From: Polytrichum commune
Taxonomy: Eukaryota > Streptophyta > Polytrichopsida > Polytrichales > Polytrichaceae
DNA length: 64,000 nt
Assembly: GCA_950295325.1 (NCBI GenBank)
Contig: OX485803.1
Location: 4,342,001-4,406,000 of the forward strand
Direction: 5' to 3'
The position numbers and the translations under genes are program-made. Each line of letters begins with the position of its first letter. Position 1 is the first letter of the stretch. Positions 42,370 through 55,788 of the stretch are shown in pieces. The notes under the pieces are model-generated. The model was given only the letters and a program-made list of their open reading frames with translations, was not told the DNA's origin and searched no databases.

Positions 42370-42914
42370 TGTAGTGACATCATCTACCAATAGAAGATGA
42401 TAGTAGCATAACCATAAGTAGGTGGAGAATCTATCTTGGTGTATGGTAGTAAGGAGTACTAGTAACATGATGGTACTCATAATGCAAGGGGCATTGATTG
42501 GCGATAATTGGAGAGTATGGGTAATAGGAAAACACCAATATCCGGTAAAGAGTAATGGTAAAAAGAGTGCTATTGTGTGAATGGCGAAACCGGGTATTGG
42601 TAGAGAGTAATGGTAACAAGAGTGGAACGTTCAAATGGCAAAACCAGGTACCGATAGACTAGGAAATGGAAGTAAGAATTAGTGGAGGTAGCTGAAAGTG
42701 ATATAATCTTGGTAGAGGAAGGATAGTGGTTAGTACTAGAAGAGGTAAGTGACAATCCGGTAAGAATGACGAGTTCGACCACGATCCTACTAGAGGATGC
42801 ATAAAAGATTTGTTTAACACTCCCCCTTATGTAAAGTATGCATGCTTATTTCTTAAGTAATACCTGTTTTTTTACATCACGTTAATTTGTATGTGCTATG
42901 AGAAGTGAAACCCC

Positions 42915-43420
42915 TAAGATTTACTTTCAAGAATGAAGGCATTTGCTACATTATAGATCACATGGGTTTGTTTTATAATCATTTTCTTCATCTACTCTCC
43001 TTTACATGACTACGTAGGAAGTCTTAAGGCTAGATAGTTTGCCTAAAGTGAAGGGCGCCATCATAAACTATGGTCTTAAAATGAAGAGTATATACAATCA
43101 CCCCACATTCGTTTGGATTTACTTCTTAGAATGAAGACAAATTTTGCTATGTTATAGGTTGCACATGTCACCATAATAGACGCACTCATCTTAGACTCAA
43201 TTTCTTTTCAAATATTCTCTTTTACACAATTAAGGCTAAGTCTTTTGGTTCAAGTTAGTGGCACCCATCATGACCTATGATCTCTAAATGCATAGCATGT
43301 ACAACATCCCTTGATTTACTTGCTAAAGTATAGGTCACATAGGTCATGAAAGATGCACTCATCTTAAACACGTTTTTCTTTCCATATAATATTCTCTTTT
43401 TGAAAGGTTGACATTGCTCA
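42915..43420 (+). repeat. Tandem repeat of about 200 bp, three diverged units
   Basis: Each unit carries ttta.ttcttagaatgaag-type and tttgctatgttataggtcaca words, then tgcactcatctta, then tttctttt.atattctctttta, then a variable tail with aagtctt. The units begin near 42,915, 43,120 and 43,310; the last is partial. Non-coding. Confidence 0.6.
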
Positions 43421-44640
43421 TCTTCCAAGTTGTCATCTCCGATTTTAAGTGGTTGAGCTAGAAGATATTGTTTCCAAGGATAATATGTGGCAAATGTTCC
43501 TTATGGTTATGCAAAGTGCTCACTCATGTGGTAGCGTAGGCTAGAGAGCATGTCATGCCGTGCCATAAAGTTGTAGTGCCAAACAAGCCCATTTTGGAAA
43601 GTATGTACATACCTATTTCCATGTTCCCTTTTCCAAAAGCAACCAATCGTGTGGTTGGGTTTACCGTTTTAATTGTGAGGTGGACGAGAGGTTCCTTGAC
43701 ACTTTTCTATGCCATAGATACATAAGTTAATTCGATATCATGAGGCACCCCGTGGAGGGCCACTCTCACTAAGTTTGTACACACATTGGCTCCAAAACAT
43801 TCTTGGATCTATTCTCTTTGTGGTTGGCCATCTCATGCCCACTTGGTTGAGGGTCATGGCGTGCTTTATCTCCATGTCTTGGGGTTTGAAAATGACAATG
43901 GTTCAGGTATGCCTTTAAGAGTCTCTTCACCTTTTAAGACGATTTCATAGATATTAGAAGAAGAAATCATATAATTATGCACAATCATGTCTTGATTACC
44001 AAAAACCAATTCTCCCAATATTGTAGTACTATGATGGGTTCCGTGTTAAGTAAATTATTAGGGTTTGTAAAAAAAAAAAAGTTGAAATCTTTTGTCACCA
44101 AAACCTTGTCTTCGTAAAGAAAATGGGAATCCGTTAGAATTATCATTGTGAGAACATAATCTTGGAAATAAATAAATCATATGACAACGATTCGCCTAAA
44201 CCTCCCGGGACTAATGGTATTGTCATTCCCTCAAAGGTTGTTCATTGGAATTTCTATATAAATAGTGGCTCTAATTGAGTGTGAAAGGTCATCCCCCTCA
44301 TCCAAATCTTGAAAATGAAATGGTGGAGGATTTTTATGGACTTTGTAGTTTGTCCAGATTGAAGGAGTTGAGAACTTCATGAGAGCCAAATTCAATCTCA
44401 CATTACTTTCTTCGTGTGTCGGCTATGAGATCCAAAAAAGTCCCATGCTCACATATGAGGTGAAAATGGCTCAAGAATGAGTCACAAAAATGCCAATGAG
44501 CAGTGAGTCCTTCGAAAGAATTTCTTATCCCAAGAAAATATGGTTGGAACAAACAAAAATACGAGTTCATTGCATTGTCCGGGGGAATAAGTAGTTGTCC
44601 TCCCGAGACAATATCGTTGGAAAGCAACAAAATATATTAA

Positions 44641-44950
44641 GGTATGTGGGCCTATAACATCCAATTCCACATGCGCTCTTCATCGTTGGATGAGATCACA
44701 TATTGTCTCATGCAGTTAGCAATTGTGAATCACGAAGATTGTCGTTTCAAGTATCAAATCGAGATTGAAATGCAAAAGTTATAAGAGGTTGAAGTGATGA
44801 TCAGTGGGCCATGTTTAAGTGCCTTGTTACAGTATCAAATATCTTTATATGGGAGGGAGCACCAAAATTTGCTTGTTGTCTAGCTTTCATTTGTTTAACA
44901 CAACATATGTAAGGTATTTGATGGGTGTTTGGTGTATTGTTTTCATCGTA
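44641..44950 (+). repeat. Dispersed repeat family B joined to family A
   Basis: 44,641-44,790 (gggcctataac, then gttggatgagat, then gttagcaattgtgaa.cacgaagattgtcgtttcaag) matches 57,377-57,530 well and 16,480-16,640 more distantly. Directly after it, 44,866-44,940 matches family A near 30,290-30,350 (ttgtctagcttt..tttgttta, then tatgtaaggtatttgatgg). The adjacency suggests both families are parts of one larger element. Confidence 0.55.
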
Positions 44951-44959
44951 TTGTTGATT

Positions 44960-47329
44960 ATTGATTGGGGGGGGGGGGGGGTTGGTGTAGGTTTGCTAGG
45001 AAGTTGATGCTTCTTGTGTGTATGGTCCATATTACCTTGTGGTAATGACCATGAGGGGGTTAAGTTTCTACCATGTGCTCAAACTACTTCTATTAGGGGA
45101 TCGTATTTATCAAGTTTTGTTTTGATTGCTTGGTTAATGTAGATTCTATCATTCATGTGTGAATACAAATTTACTTGTTTAGATGGAAAGGTCGGGTGTG
45201 GGTGTTTGTGGTCCCATTTACTCGCATGCGGCTCCTTTTATGTAGAAGGGATGTAAACAATGTCTAGAAATAGTTTGCTAGGCATGTGCAATGTGTGGTG
45301 TTGCCATATATCACTCACTTTTAGGTGTTTGCATAAGACTAGTGTTTGATCAAGCTCGCATAACCCATGATATGGGATGCTATTCATGTGAGCAGTGAGG
45401 GAGGAATTTTTTTTGGCATTAGGCCCACTAGTTACCTATAACTATGGGATATTAGAATAATTAAGGACATGTTTATACATAATAAATTGAGTGGGGCTCA
45501 TAAACAAAGTGCAATAATCCTAATGAGTGCCTAACTCTACTATTAAATTCAACAACTAGAAGTTTGGTATGAGGGTATGGAATATAAATGTAATATTGTT
45601 AATAAATTTCACATCCACTTCCATAAACACATGCAAAACACATACTAAATGTTGAGCATGTTCTATAATTTTTCCAAGATTGCAACAATGTTTTGGAAGC
45701 GAATTGATGTAGGCATCAAAGAAAGAAAGCCAAAAACCAAACTCGGTTATAGATGGAAGTACAAGGAGAAATTGGGGTCACACAAATAAATGTCCACCGT
45801 TTGTGGTAATTTCAAGAAAGGCAACAATGAAATTCAATCAATTCCAGGACTATTAAACATGTGTGGTGGATTGCATTATCAACTAACTAAATGTGACTAA
45901 AGCACTTCAGTCTAATCATCAAGATTAATGCACTCATTTGCCTTGTCATTTACGTAAGGGTTATGAGAAATTCATTTTGACCTACAAGGAGGTATCGGCG
46001 ACGTTGACTTTGCCATCATCTAAGCAACCCTCTCCACATATATAGGCAGACTATAGGACTTTGAGAAGAAATCATGCTTTTCCTTTTTCTACAACATAAA
46101 ATCATAAAACGTAGAGTTCAAGTAAGCATTTACAAGGTTTCTTAGGTCAAATTAACAAAATACATGGATATATTATTACCTTATGTATTCAATCGGTTTT
46201 TTCTTGCATGTGTCATGCATTTGGGCTAGGATGGTATCAAACAATGTACAGTCCTCCTCCTACACGACTTAATGGCAACCACTATGTTTGCAAACATGAA
46301 TACATGCACTAGCCATTAACTTGTTCATCTTTCAAGAAATTGCGAAGGCCACAAACAATGCCACAATGAATTTTATGTATCATGATGACCTTAAGACGAA
46401 GAATTGTCCACATGTAGATGTGTAAGGATTAAGGACAATGGATGCAGGAGGCGTCAAAGCCTCAAACAAGATCTTCTCCCTACCACCTCTCCACGGCACT
46501 ATCCTATTCATGAGTTGTGTGCTTGTGGATGTGAGATTGAAGTATATATCCATTGCCTTCACATCCACCTTTGAGTTTGCACCCTTTTTTTGGAAAACAA
46601 ACATGGACTTGAGATTTGAGCGGAGTAATAACATGATTTGGAAATGACAAGTTTGAAAAATATGAACTACCATTTACAATAAGTTGGCTAATCCTTATTG
46701 AATGTGGGCACAATTGAAAAGCAAAAAATCAATAAAAGGGAGAAATCAATAAAGGAATACAACATAGCGTGTAAGGTGTTCCATCAATGATGTGTCAAGT
46801 GGAGAACACAATGGCACCTCGTTAAAACCCCACCAATCCGCAAGTAAAAATCATAAGAAGCCACGAAAGTCCTCACATCGTCCCTAACATATTTTCTTCT
46901 TAGGGATAAACAAAAGCAAGGGACCATCATTTGTGAGATATGCACAAGCAAATTCAAATAAAGCTTCAATGTTTATACTCTTGTGGTTGTTCCAAATGGG
47001 AATTACATGCAGAGGACACAAAACACCAGGCATAGACAAACCTCAAGCAAATATGCAACAATCACATCGAAACCTCCAAAGGTATAAGCCTATGAAGAAA
47101 CCTTCCTCTTGAGTGCACTTCCCACCTACAAGTGTCGACCCAGAAATAAATATTAAACTCAAGCACAACACCAAAGGAAATAAAGAGAATACAATTTTAA
47201 ATTAAAGTATTGCCATATTTCAAGTTACTTACCTTTTTGACAAACTCGAATGTTTTCAACATAAGCAGTTTCTCATTGGCACCATTCTCCATCATCGTTG
47301 ATATTGAAGTTTTCTCCACCATCACTACA
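44960..47329. other. Intergenic, nothing firm recognised
   Basis: A G run lies at about 44,966-44,980. Open frames on both strands at 46.4-47.4 kb lack domains. The minus-strand frame just before 47,330 is interrupted by the solo LTR and may belong to the same old element as 48,603-49,052. Confidence 0.35.
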
Positions 47330-48563
47330 TGTGAGGCCAAACCACCCACCCTTAAGCGTCCTAGTCCAGGTGAGGGAATGGGTATCACACTCATGTTCAC
47401 ATAACTTCCTCTTGCCAACTTCATAAAACTCCATTTAAGCTTCCATCAATTCTTGCACACCAATTTATTTCATAATGCGAGTACAAGCATTAAAAAATGC
47501 TATTCTCCAATGGTTCCCTTCCTCCTACACTAATTCACAAACCACACCCACATCCCTACTAAAAGCTTATTCCTTTGTGCCACCTTCTTGCTAATTGGGA
47601 TCTCTCCCCCTTAATGCAATAGTAGTTGAGCCCACATTCACTCCTACACTAAGCCTCCAAGTTTAGCCAGCTACTAATTCCAGCCTTCTCCAAGTAACCC
47701 GCTAACTAATTAGCAGCGCCTCCAAGTAACCAACTAACTAATTAGTAGCGCCTCCAAGTAACCAGCTAACTAATTAGCAACGCCTCCAAGTAACCAGCTA
47801 GCTAATTCCAGCCTTCTCCAGGTAACCCGCTAACTAATTAGCAGCGCCTCCAAGTAACCAGCTAACTAATTAGCAGTGCCTCCAAGTAACCAACTAGCTA
47901 ATTCCAGCCTTCTCCAATTAACCAGCTAACTAATTAGCAGGGCCTCCAAGTAACTAGCCAGCTGCTAATCCCAACCTTCTCCAATTAGCCAGCTGCTAAT
48001 TCCAGCCTTCTCCAAGTAACCGGCTAACTAATTCAAACTATAAAAGTAACAAGCTACCTAATAAGGTCAACCCCTTAACTAACTCTATCACCTAATCACA
48101 CTAACTTTTAACTAATCCCCACACCTTCTAGCTAAGACTCTATCTTCTATTAGGAAACCAAGAGGGAGGGAGAGATGGGAGAGAGAGAGAGAGTGAAGAG
48201 AGAAGAGGAGAGGGAGAGGAGGGCACCCAAGACCACAAACCCCTTTAGCATTCTCCTACTTAGTAGGACCTTATCCTATCCACTAAACCTTCACCCTTTA
48301 AACCAACAAGAGCATGTTCTAATTCAAACATTTAAATCCAAGGACCTTCCTCTTGCTTCATCAACCACTACTCACTTAATCACAACACTCCCTAATATCA
48401 CTAAGCTTCTACTTAACCACACAAAATAGGCTTAAAGCCTAAAACATAAACCACACCAAGCCTCACTCTTTTTATACTTTTGATTGTTTCAATAACACTC
48501 CAAATGCAATTCTAAATAAATTCTAACCACAAAACAAATATGAGCACTCATTTTGGGCTCATA
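47330..48563 (+). mobile_element. Solo LTR (copy 2), expanded by tandem repeats
   Basis: It begins TGTGAGGCCAAACCACC and ends TTTTGGGCTCATA. CTACA on both sides (47325-47329 and 48564-48568) forms a 5-bp target duplication. It is the same family as 24,837-25,580, but 1,234 bp against 744 bp. The extra length is largely a 32-bp tandem array at 47,666-48,040, followed by a GA-rich patch near 48,165-48,220. No internal retroelement genes adjoin it. Confidence 0.87.
47666..48040 (+). repeat. 32-bp tandem array inside the solo LTR
   Basis: About eleven units of ccagctaactaattagcagc plus gcctccaagtaa. Two alternating variants occur, ...agcagcgcctcc... and ...tccagccttctcc.... The alternation suggests higher-order duplication of a multi-unit block. 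Copy 1 of this LTR lacks the array. Confidence 0.85.
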
Positions 48564-48602
48564 CTACACTACCTAGTTCAAGAGGGGATGCACTACTTAC
48601 AA

Positions 48603-49052
48603 TCTTTTTGGGAATTATTTGGGATTGCAGACTACGAGAATTGTATGGAGGTACATATGCATTTTGTGAAGAGAACTAGGAGTAGGACTGCAAGGACTAG
48701 GAGTTGGTGCAACAAACACGGTTTGTGAAGCAGGTGTTGTTTTAGCCTTGTCAGTCTTGGAGCCTCATTTACATTTACCCTTCCCTACAAGTTTGGCAAC
48801 TACGTTCACCTTATCCTCAGAGTCTATCATGTCTACATTATCCATAGGTAACTCTATTGGGGTTGCCTTCATCCTTATTTCTTCCTCATCAGCTAGATGA
48901 AAAATAATAGGGCACTCAACAAACCCTTGACAATCCCTCAAAGTGGGATAATCCCAAATTTTATCTGGTTCATGGTGAAAATACAAAGTAGCAAATATTT
49001 TTTTCAATCCATGATGCAAAGGAGGTAGGCATGGATCCAGGGGAGATGGCAT
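48603..49052 (-). pseudogene. Unidentified decayed ORF
   Basis: From 49052 the minus strand reads MPSPLDPCLPPLHHGLKKIF, then YFHHEPDKIWDYPTLRDCQG, then an acidic stretch. After one stop it continues into a Ser/Thr/Pro-rich tail (TTPASQTVFVAPTPSP) to about 48,603. Composition and continuity look like a former protein. I cannot name the family, but I suspect it belongs to a multi-copy element because a solo LTR interrupts the same strand just beyond. Confidence 0.35.
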
Positions 49053-49496
49053 TTGCTAGTAACAACTCCAAGTTAAAATACCTACCATAAACAAACAATA
49101 CATATCACCTTGAATGTAGTTGGAGGATACAACATAAATTACAAGGCACATGTTGATAAAAGTAAGAAAGAAGGATAAACCAATGAATTGACAACTTGTA
49201 AATAACTCGCTTGATTGCAATACCCCTTGCAGTTACTTTGTTGATGTCACTTGATTTTGTAAATGCACCTTGCTCATTGAAATAAGCTAGTTGGGAGTGG
49301 TTGGATGATGCCGTCCTCCTAGAACATGAAATAAATACCTTAGCACACATGAAAAATCCAAGCTTGAAACAAAACACCAAAAATACCCAAAAAAATGGGA
49401 TTGAAAATAATTTTAGAAATTTTAGAAAATAGAATCAAGGAACCTTGGTATTATTTTTTGGGATTTCAACAATTATTTTCAATCCCATTTCTACAT

Positions 49497-50140
49497 TTCC
49501 AAGGCTCTTAATTGTTGGAATGAGAATCCTAATGTGGGCAAGGAGTGGCCCTTAACCCACACCTCCACCTTTCCAAGGCTCTTGCTTGCTACCATGTGGA
49601 TCCTAATATGGGCAGAGGGTGGCCCTTTACTTGCAATCCCACAAAACCAAGGTTTCAATATGTATGTGGGGAAAGGGGGGGGGGGGGCGGGATCTCAACC
49701 CAACTCCAACCCTAGTGCACACCAATTTGAGACTTTGAAATGGCCACACACAAGCATTTTGGCAAAGCTCAAACATTCAATAATCCAAGCTTGAAGCAAA
49801 ATGAAAAAACAAATAAAGAAAAATGGGATTTGAAATAATCACTAAAATCCCAAAACAAGTACCTCGGCTAAAAGAAGTACTAGAAAATTCTTCTGAATCC
49901 TTTTTGTGCATTTCCAAGGCTCTTAGTTGCTAATGGGGATCCTAAAGTGGGTAGAGGGTAACCCTTAATCCACACCCCCACCTTGCCAAGGCTCTCGCTT
50001 GCTACAATGTGGATCCTAATATGGGCAAGGTGTGGCCCTTAACCTACACCCCCACCTTGTCAAGGCTCTTGCTTGCTGTGGATCTCAATATGGGCAGGGG
50101 GTGGCCCTTAACCCACACCCTCCACCTTGCTAGGCATAGA
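49497..50140 (+). repeat. Two blocks of a roughly 65-75 bp tandem repeat
   Basis: Units read ttgccaaggctcttgcttgc, then .gtggatcctaatatgggca, then gggtggcccttaacccacacccccacc. Two units lie at about 49,497-49,640 and about three and a half at 49,910-50,140, separated by non-matching sequence. Non-coding; the frames it creates are artefacts. Confidence 0.75.
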
Positions 50141-51479
50141 AATAGATCCATCTTAACTCTATGGTTGTGGCCACTTCCATTGTGGTCGTGGCGCGCAGTC
50201 ATATTGTTGTTGCCTGCTTCATCAACCTTCATCACCGTACAAACGCCTCGCTATTGGTTTCCTCTTTGCCACCAAGAGCCTCCTTGCTGCCTACCTCTTT
50301 GTCCATGGTGCCTCTACCATTCATTGTTTATTTAGTCTCCATCCCATCCCTCTCCTTCACCCACCGCCACATTTCTATCCCCATCCTCCATTTTCTCTTC
50401 TTCTCCTCCAACCCCCATGATCACCTTCAACATAGATGGTGGATATTAAGCATGGTTAGGGTTTGAAGAGGGAGGTCATTTGAGGAAACCCTACATCCTC
50501 CTTACCTTTTTCTTCATCCACCTCGTGCAGAGCCCACCACGTACCTATAGAGCATACCATAATTACATATTTAATTCCTCGCCTTACCTCGCAAAGCATG
50601 TGGGAATTATAAAAAAACATTCTGAAGGACAATAAAATAGTATTTTCTTTGGGAGTTTGTGTGTGACTTCTTCCCCTTTACTGTCTGAGGATTCTCTTGT
50701 TGTATCACTTACTCTTTTGATTAGATCATTACCAAAGATTTGAGGTTGAGAACATCCTTGGACGTCGTAATGGGAATCTTCTTCTTTTCCTTTTCTGTCA
50801 AAATTGAGTACATGTGTGGTGCCCTCAACATCACTCTTTGATATCATGCACAATCGTCTTTTCATTTTGGATCTTTTCAATTGTTTTGCACTACAGTTTT
50901 TGAAGGCCTTCTGTCTTCTTCATCTATTTCTTGGTGTCACATGTTCTAGTACTTGCATTTGAAAAATGGGAAGGGATACACTAACTCAAAATTTGATGGA
51001 GAGACACATAAGACGCTCCAAAGAGCTTTCTCGCCAATGCATCATGTTTTATGACGTGAGAAAAACATAAGTTGTTGGGACATGTGGGTAATCTTCATTG
51101 ACATATAATAAACTCATATTCTATAAGAAGTCCATGGTTCAAATTTATTGTTTACGAGTGTATGTTGTCATTCTCCCTAAACCTAGATTTGGTAAATAAA
51201 TTTAGGTGATAATAATTTTTTTTTCTTGAATATTAAAAACCTAGCAACATATTATTGGTTGGGCCCCTAGTTGGACACTTTGTCACAATCAACAAGAACT
51301 AGTCAATAAAATACATACACGTCATTTGGTGATTCTTCTCATATATCAAATCAACTGATTCATCATGGCTACCAACCGAGCTCTTGGATCGTTTGTACAT
51401 TTCAGGTTGCCTCTTGAAGATGATGGTCATGTGGGTATTTGTTGGATTTTGCGATGCCCCATGTATGAATGGGTGTTTT

Positions 51480-53660
51480 TTGTATGTATGTCCATTTCAT
51501 GGATGACATGGACAAGATATGTGACCATCACCTTAGGTGCACAAGAAAAACAAAAAATCCAAAATGATTTTGGATTCTCCTTCATGCATTCTTCTTGCAC
51601 CAGTCCTCTGCGGTGCACAAACAATTATTGTCATTACATGTATTGCAATGGAGGCATTCGCAACTGCGCCAAATGGACCAGATCGACTCCCACTCCATTT
51701 TGTGTGGGAGAGGGGGCCCCAAAGAAATTAAGATTGGAATGTAAAGTATGCCTTCTACACCAATGTGCATTGCATTGGATTATGCTTGCATAATATATAT
51801 CCACTTCACATCCCCTTGGATGCCGAGGGCATGTATACATCTTGGTATTTATGTACATCCCTTGCCAAATGGCACATATCATGAGTCAGTAGACATCGTT
51901 TAACAGTGTATTGTCAAGGAGGTCATAAAAACACCCACTATCAAAAACTTTTCTATTGAAATGGTGGCGAGCAAACAATTCTTTAGCATACTACCTCCTT
52001 AAATCTCATTCAAAAAAGGCATCACGTGGTAGGTTCATCCCTGGAGGTGATTATGGATAAATTCAACACTCTTGCCTCACAAATTTGTCGTAACTTTATT
52101 TTTGGTTCAAAGCATATTGTTTGTAATGGAATGAATACGATGGATAGTATTATGGCATCAAAAGACCATTCGGAATTCAAATACATCCATGATAGCAAGT
52201 TTCCCAAACAATCAAAAGACACAATGTTTGTCTTTAAAATGTTTGTATACCTTCCGGGGAGTGATGTGGATTTGGTGAAGCAAATGCAAGTTGGCGGGAA
52301 TTTTGAGAATTCGTGGATAATGTTTGATCATGTCAAGCATTTGAAGGACTAGACCACCTTGGTGTGTCTTGTGTACAATAGCAAATATTGTAAGGTCTTG
52401 ATGATTGCGTGTTGTGACATGCAATTTAAAGATGATGCAACATAGACTATCTTCTATGAAAACTTGAATTCTATCATGGCGGAGAATGAAGTGTCAAGTG
52501 TAGACTTCAAGGGCTTTATGGCGGACAATGCTCATGCTAATTGGAATGTGGTCATGAAGATCTATGGGGAGGGTGACACAAGTCTACCAATGGTAGGTCG
52601 TGAGTTCTCATGCCTTTACATTGGTTTGCAAACTTGAATAAGGTGATGTAGAAGTATATCAAAGCTTCATTGCAATTTTGGAACAAACATCTATGCAAGG
52701 ATTACAAAGATGCGAAAATAATAGACAACATTGAAACCAAAGATTATGTAATTTGTTCATGGTGGTTGTCATGCAGAGTTGCCAAGGAAGAAAACATTAT
52801 CGGAATTTCCAAGAAATTGGGATTTTGGCACTTCTGTTGAAAGTAAAAGGGTGGTCATATGATTCATGTAAGTGCATTATCAAACTCCACTATGAAACAT
52901 TCTTTAATTTCTAGTGTATAAGATACATATACAATCTACTACAAATTGTGTGGTGTTTGCATGATATGACTATAGATGAACATGCAGAAATGCCCATATA
53001 TTCTAATAGAGATAGAGCACAACAAGTAGCTCCAACAGTCTGACACATAATCACTTGTTTTTATGAAACAACAATGAATGATATGATTAGTGCATTCATG
53101 CATTCATGCAAATTACAAGCGGTGGTTAAAAGGTGGTTCCATAGGTAAAGTCCTAGATTCTATGTCCTTGAAATTGAAGGCTACTGCTAGGTGTAGAGAC
53201 CCCAAGCTGCTGGCAGATGCCATGAAGTTATATCGGGGTATGGAAGGTCTTAATACAAGGGATTGTACATTTGAGGGTAGGAGTTGTTTGTGTTTATGAA
53301 AGGGAACTTTGATCTGCCACCATGTGCAAATTGCGACTTACATCAACCTAACAAAGTGAACTACTTGATTCCTCACCCTAACACTAGGGTGAAAATGACA
53401 TGCATAGAAAAACCCTTGAATTCTACCGAGCATGGTGTGGCTCATACCACGTCAACATCAATAATTGATTGTTCTACTTCGCAATGGCACATTCTACAAT
53501 TGCCACCCAATTTTGCCAAAAAAATTGGGTGATGCAAGCTAATACAAGGATTTTATGCAATGCCAAAATTGGATTTTGCAAACACGGCACCTTGGCTCCT
53601 ACGTACATGGGTATGAAGAAGCATTACAAGTTTTGGTTTTGCCTAACAACATCAAACATT
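51480..53660 (+). pseudogene. Decayed transposase-like gene of an unclassified plant repeat family
   Basis: The longest piece, 52026-52352, reads KFNTLASQICRNFIFGSKHI and continues to LPGSDVDLVKQMQVGG and FDHVKHLKD. After a stop the same frame continues with NSKYCKVLMIACCDMQ and VDFKGFMADNAHANWN up to about 52,590. A frame shift leads to YIKASLQFWNKHLCKDYKDA and SWWLSC..., ending GFWHFC near 52,836. A possible C-terminal part (QWHILQLPPNFAKKIG) lies near 53,480-53,530, and a Cys-rich N-terminal part near 51,600-51,720. The IACCDMQ and KGFMADNA blocks resemble the spaced acidic positions of a MULE-type DDE core, but that is inference. I recall the family as multi-copy in seed-free plants. At least four stops or shifts inactivate it. 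Confidence 0.55.
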
Positions 53661-54384
53661 GTATGAGTGGCAACAAAGAGAAGTATGTGATAAACTAGCA
53701 TATAGTACCAAGCACATAGCCAGTGAAGGTAGGTACCAATCTATCAAGGAAGGAGGTGTTGGTGCTTGAGGATGTTGGATTTCCATTGCAATAGAGGGAG
53801 GTACTATCACCTTGTTGTAGGCTATCAACAATTGTGGCCCTCCCCATCTCTCGGTTGCAATTTTGTGTGCCACCAAATCCAGACGTCCATCCGACCTCTA
53901 GGTTCAGGAAGATAGTGTGTCATAATTTAGTATCACCAATAGCGGATCACAAAATCAAATAGGAGAGCGTTGGATTCATGGATGGTTATTATGTGGTTGG
54001 AATCACTGCCATTCCATATCCAAGGTTTGAAATGTTAATTAATCATCTTCAAGGAGGACGCTATATACCATGTTACATTAAGCAACATTGTACATGTCCA
54101 AACGTCACAAAAATATCATCAAGACCTTGTTGAATCCCATGTGGATATAGACAACACTCTATGATATCATGAGAGGTTTCTAGATATCATTAGCTATCAA
54201 CTTAACAAAATCAAAAGTAGAAGATGGGGAGAAAATGAAAATTTTATGAGTTGGTGAAATTTTACTAGGTAGGTATCTAGACATTTTAAATGTTTCAAGT
54301 ATGAAGACCAATGAGGGACTAACTTGGGGGTGGGCTTTTCATCGGAAACTTAAATGACATGCACGGGTCATGTCATTTATACAA

Positions 54385-54612
54385 GACCCCTAATATACAA
54401 GAAATTTATAGAGAAAAACAAGTATATACATACTAACCGCATGCTAGAAAATGGACTCGTTTATTTATATTGAGCTTCAATGTTATGTAATAAATGCCTC
54501 CACTACATATACAAAATGTAAATCTTAAAATAAATGAGCTATTATTACATATATAATCCACTTTCACTTTCCAATAAGAAAACCACTAAACATTTTTTCA
54601 TTCATAGCATGT
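54385..54612 (+). repeat. Dispersed repeat family C, copy 2
   Basis: The partner of 39,568-39,812. The two have the same orientation and comparable length, with diverged but collinear words across the whole segment. Confidence 0.65.
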
Positions 54613-55788
54613 AACTCAACGATTGAATCAAAGAAACAAAGACAAAAACACAATAACTTAGTTGTGCAATCCAAAGAGAAAAATTCAAGGGAGCCCATGA
54701 GTGCTCCATGAGCCTACAGTTCATAAAAACCCAGAACCCAAATGCAAACTCAACAATAATGAACAAGGTAGTCATTAAGGACTATTACCATATGACAACA
54801 ATGGATGAAAACATAATTTGGATGGAACTAGCACATTTATTGTCAAGTTTTCCTTAAACCCTAAAGGCCCTCTTCTGTTCATCTACCTTTACTTCAACAT
54901 TCTTAATGACCTTTTAAAAGTACACACTGAGAGAAAAACAATACCTCTCCCGTATGTATACTATGTACGCTAACCTTCTAACACTCACATTAGTTCATAT
55001 GTGGTATGGAAAGTCCACCCCCCAGGGTGACTAACCTGCAAAGTATTTTTAAAACATGCAACATTGTTAACATTGTCAAGATAGTAAGGAATTCACCTCT
55101 TTAAGTGTAGGCATAAATAGGGTTCTAAATTGCATGAATGGGCTATATCTCCAAGCTTTAGCTCTAAGTTGGTGAGGATGGTCCTTTTTCTTGGGAATGA
55201 GACCCATTGCGTTATTGTTCTCCTCCTTGAATATGACACGATTGGTTGAGCAAGGAAGTGTCATATTATCCAAATGTCGTACTATCGAGGATTTTCAAGC
55301 AAAGGGCATATTTCAATGTAAAATATTATTTTATATATATAATGAAGATACATAAGCATGAAAGAACATTTTGTATTGAAGAAACATGCTCACAATTGTC
55401 ACACAACATGGAGAACTTTAGAGAATAATATTCAGTCCAATGATGATGTCTTCACCATATCACACACACTATGAAAGTAAGAATCTATCATAATTTGATG
55501 ATGTTTGTTTATGTTGGAAATTAACATCTTGTTCAATTTATTTATAAAAGATTGCATGTTCATCACATTTATAACTGAAAAGTCCGATGAATGCTCCATT
55601 GGAAAATTTAATTGTAATTGGGCATACTCACGGGCTTGAGAAAGCTTGACTAATTGGTGTTGGCTGGACATCCACATCATTCTACTTCATTGGCTCTTCA
55701 ATCAAATCTAAACCCAAATGGATTTCTCTACTCCATGTCAAATCCACCAGTTAAACCATGTTGTACTCTGCATCAACAATTTTTGTAA

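Noticed and set aside
47666-48040. 32-bp repeats reminiscent of CRISPR repeats
   Set aside because: Units are directly abutting without spacers and lie inside an LTR.
48175-48429. Open frame starting MGERERVKREEERERR
   Set aside because: It lies wholly inside the solo LTR and begins in its GA-rich tract; composition artefact.
51365-51793. 142-codon open frame as an independent gene
   Set aside because: It overlaps the degraded Cys-rich N-terminal part of the transposase-like relic, and other frames fit that relic as well.
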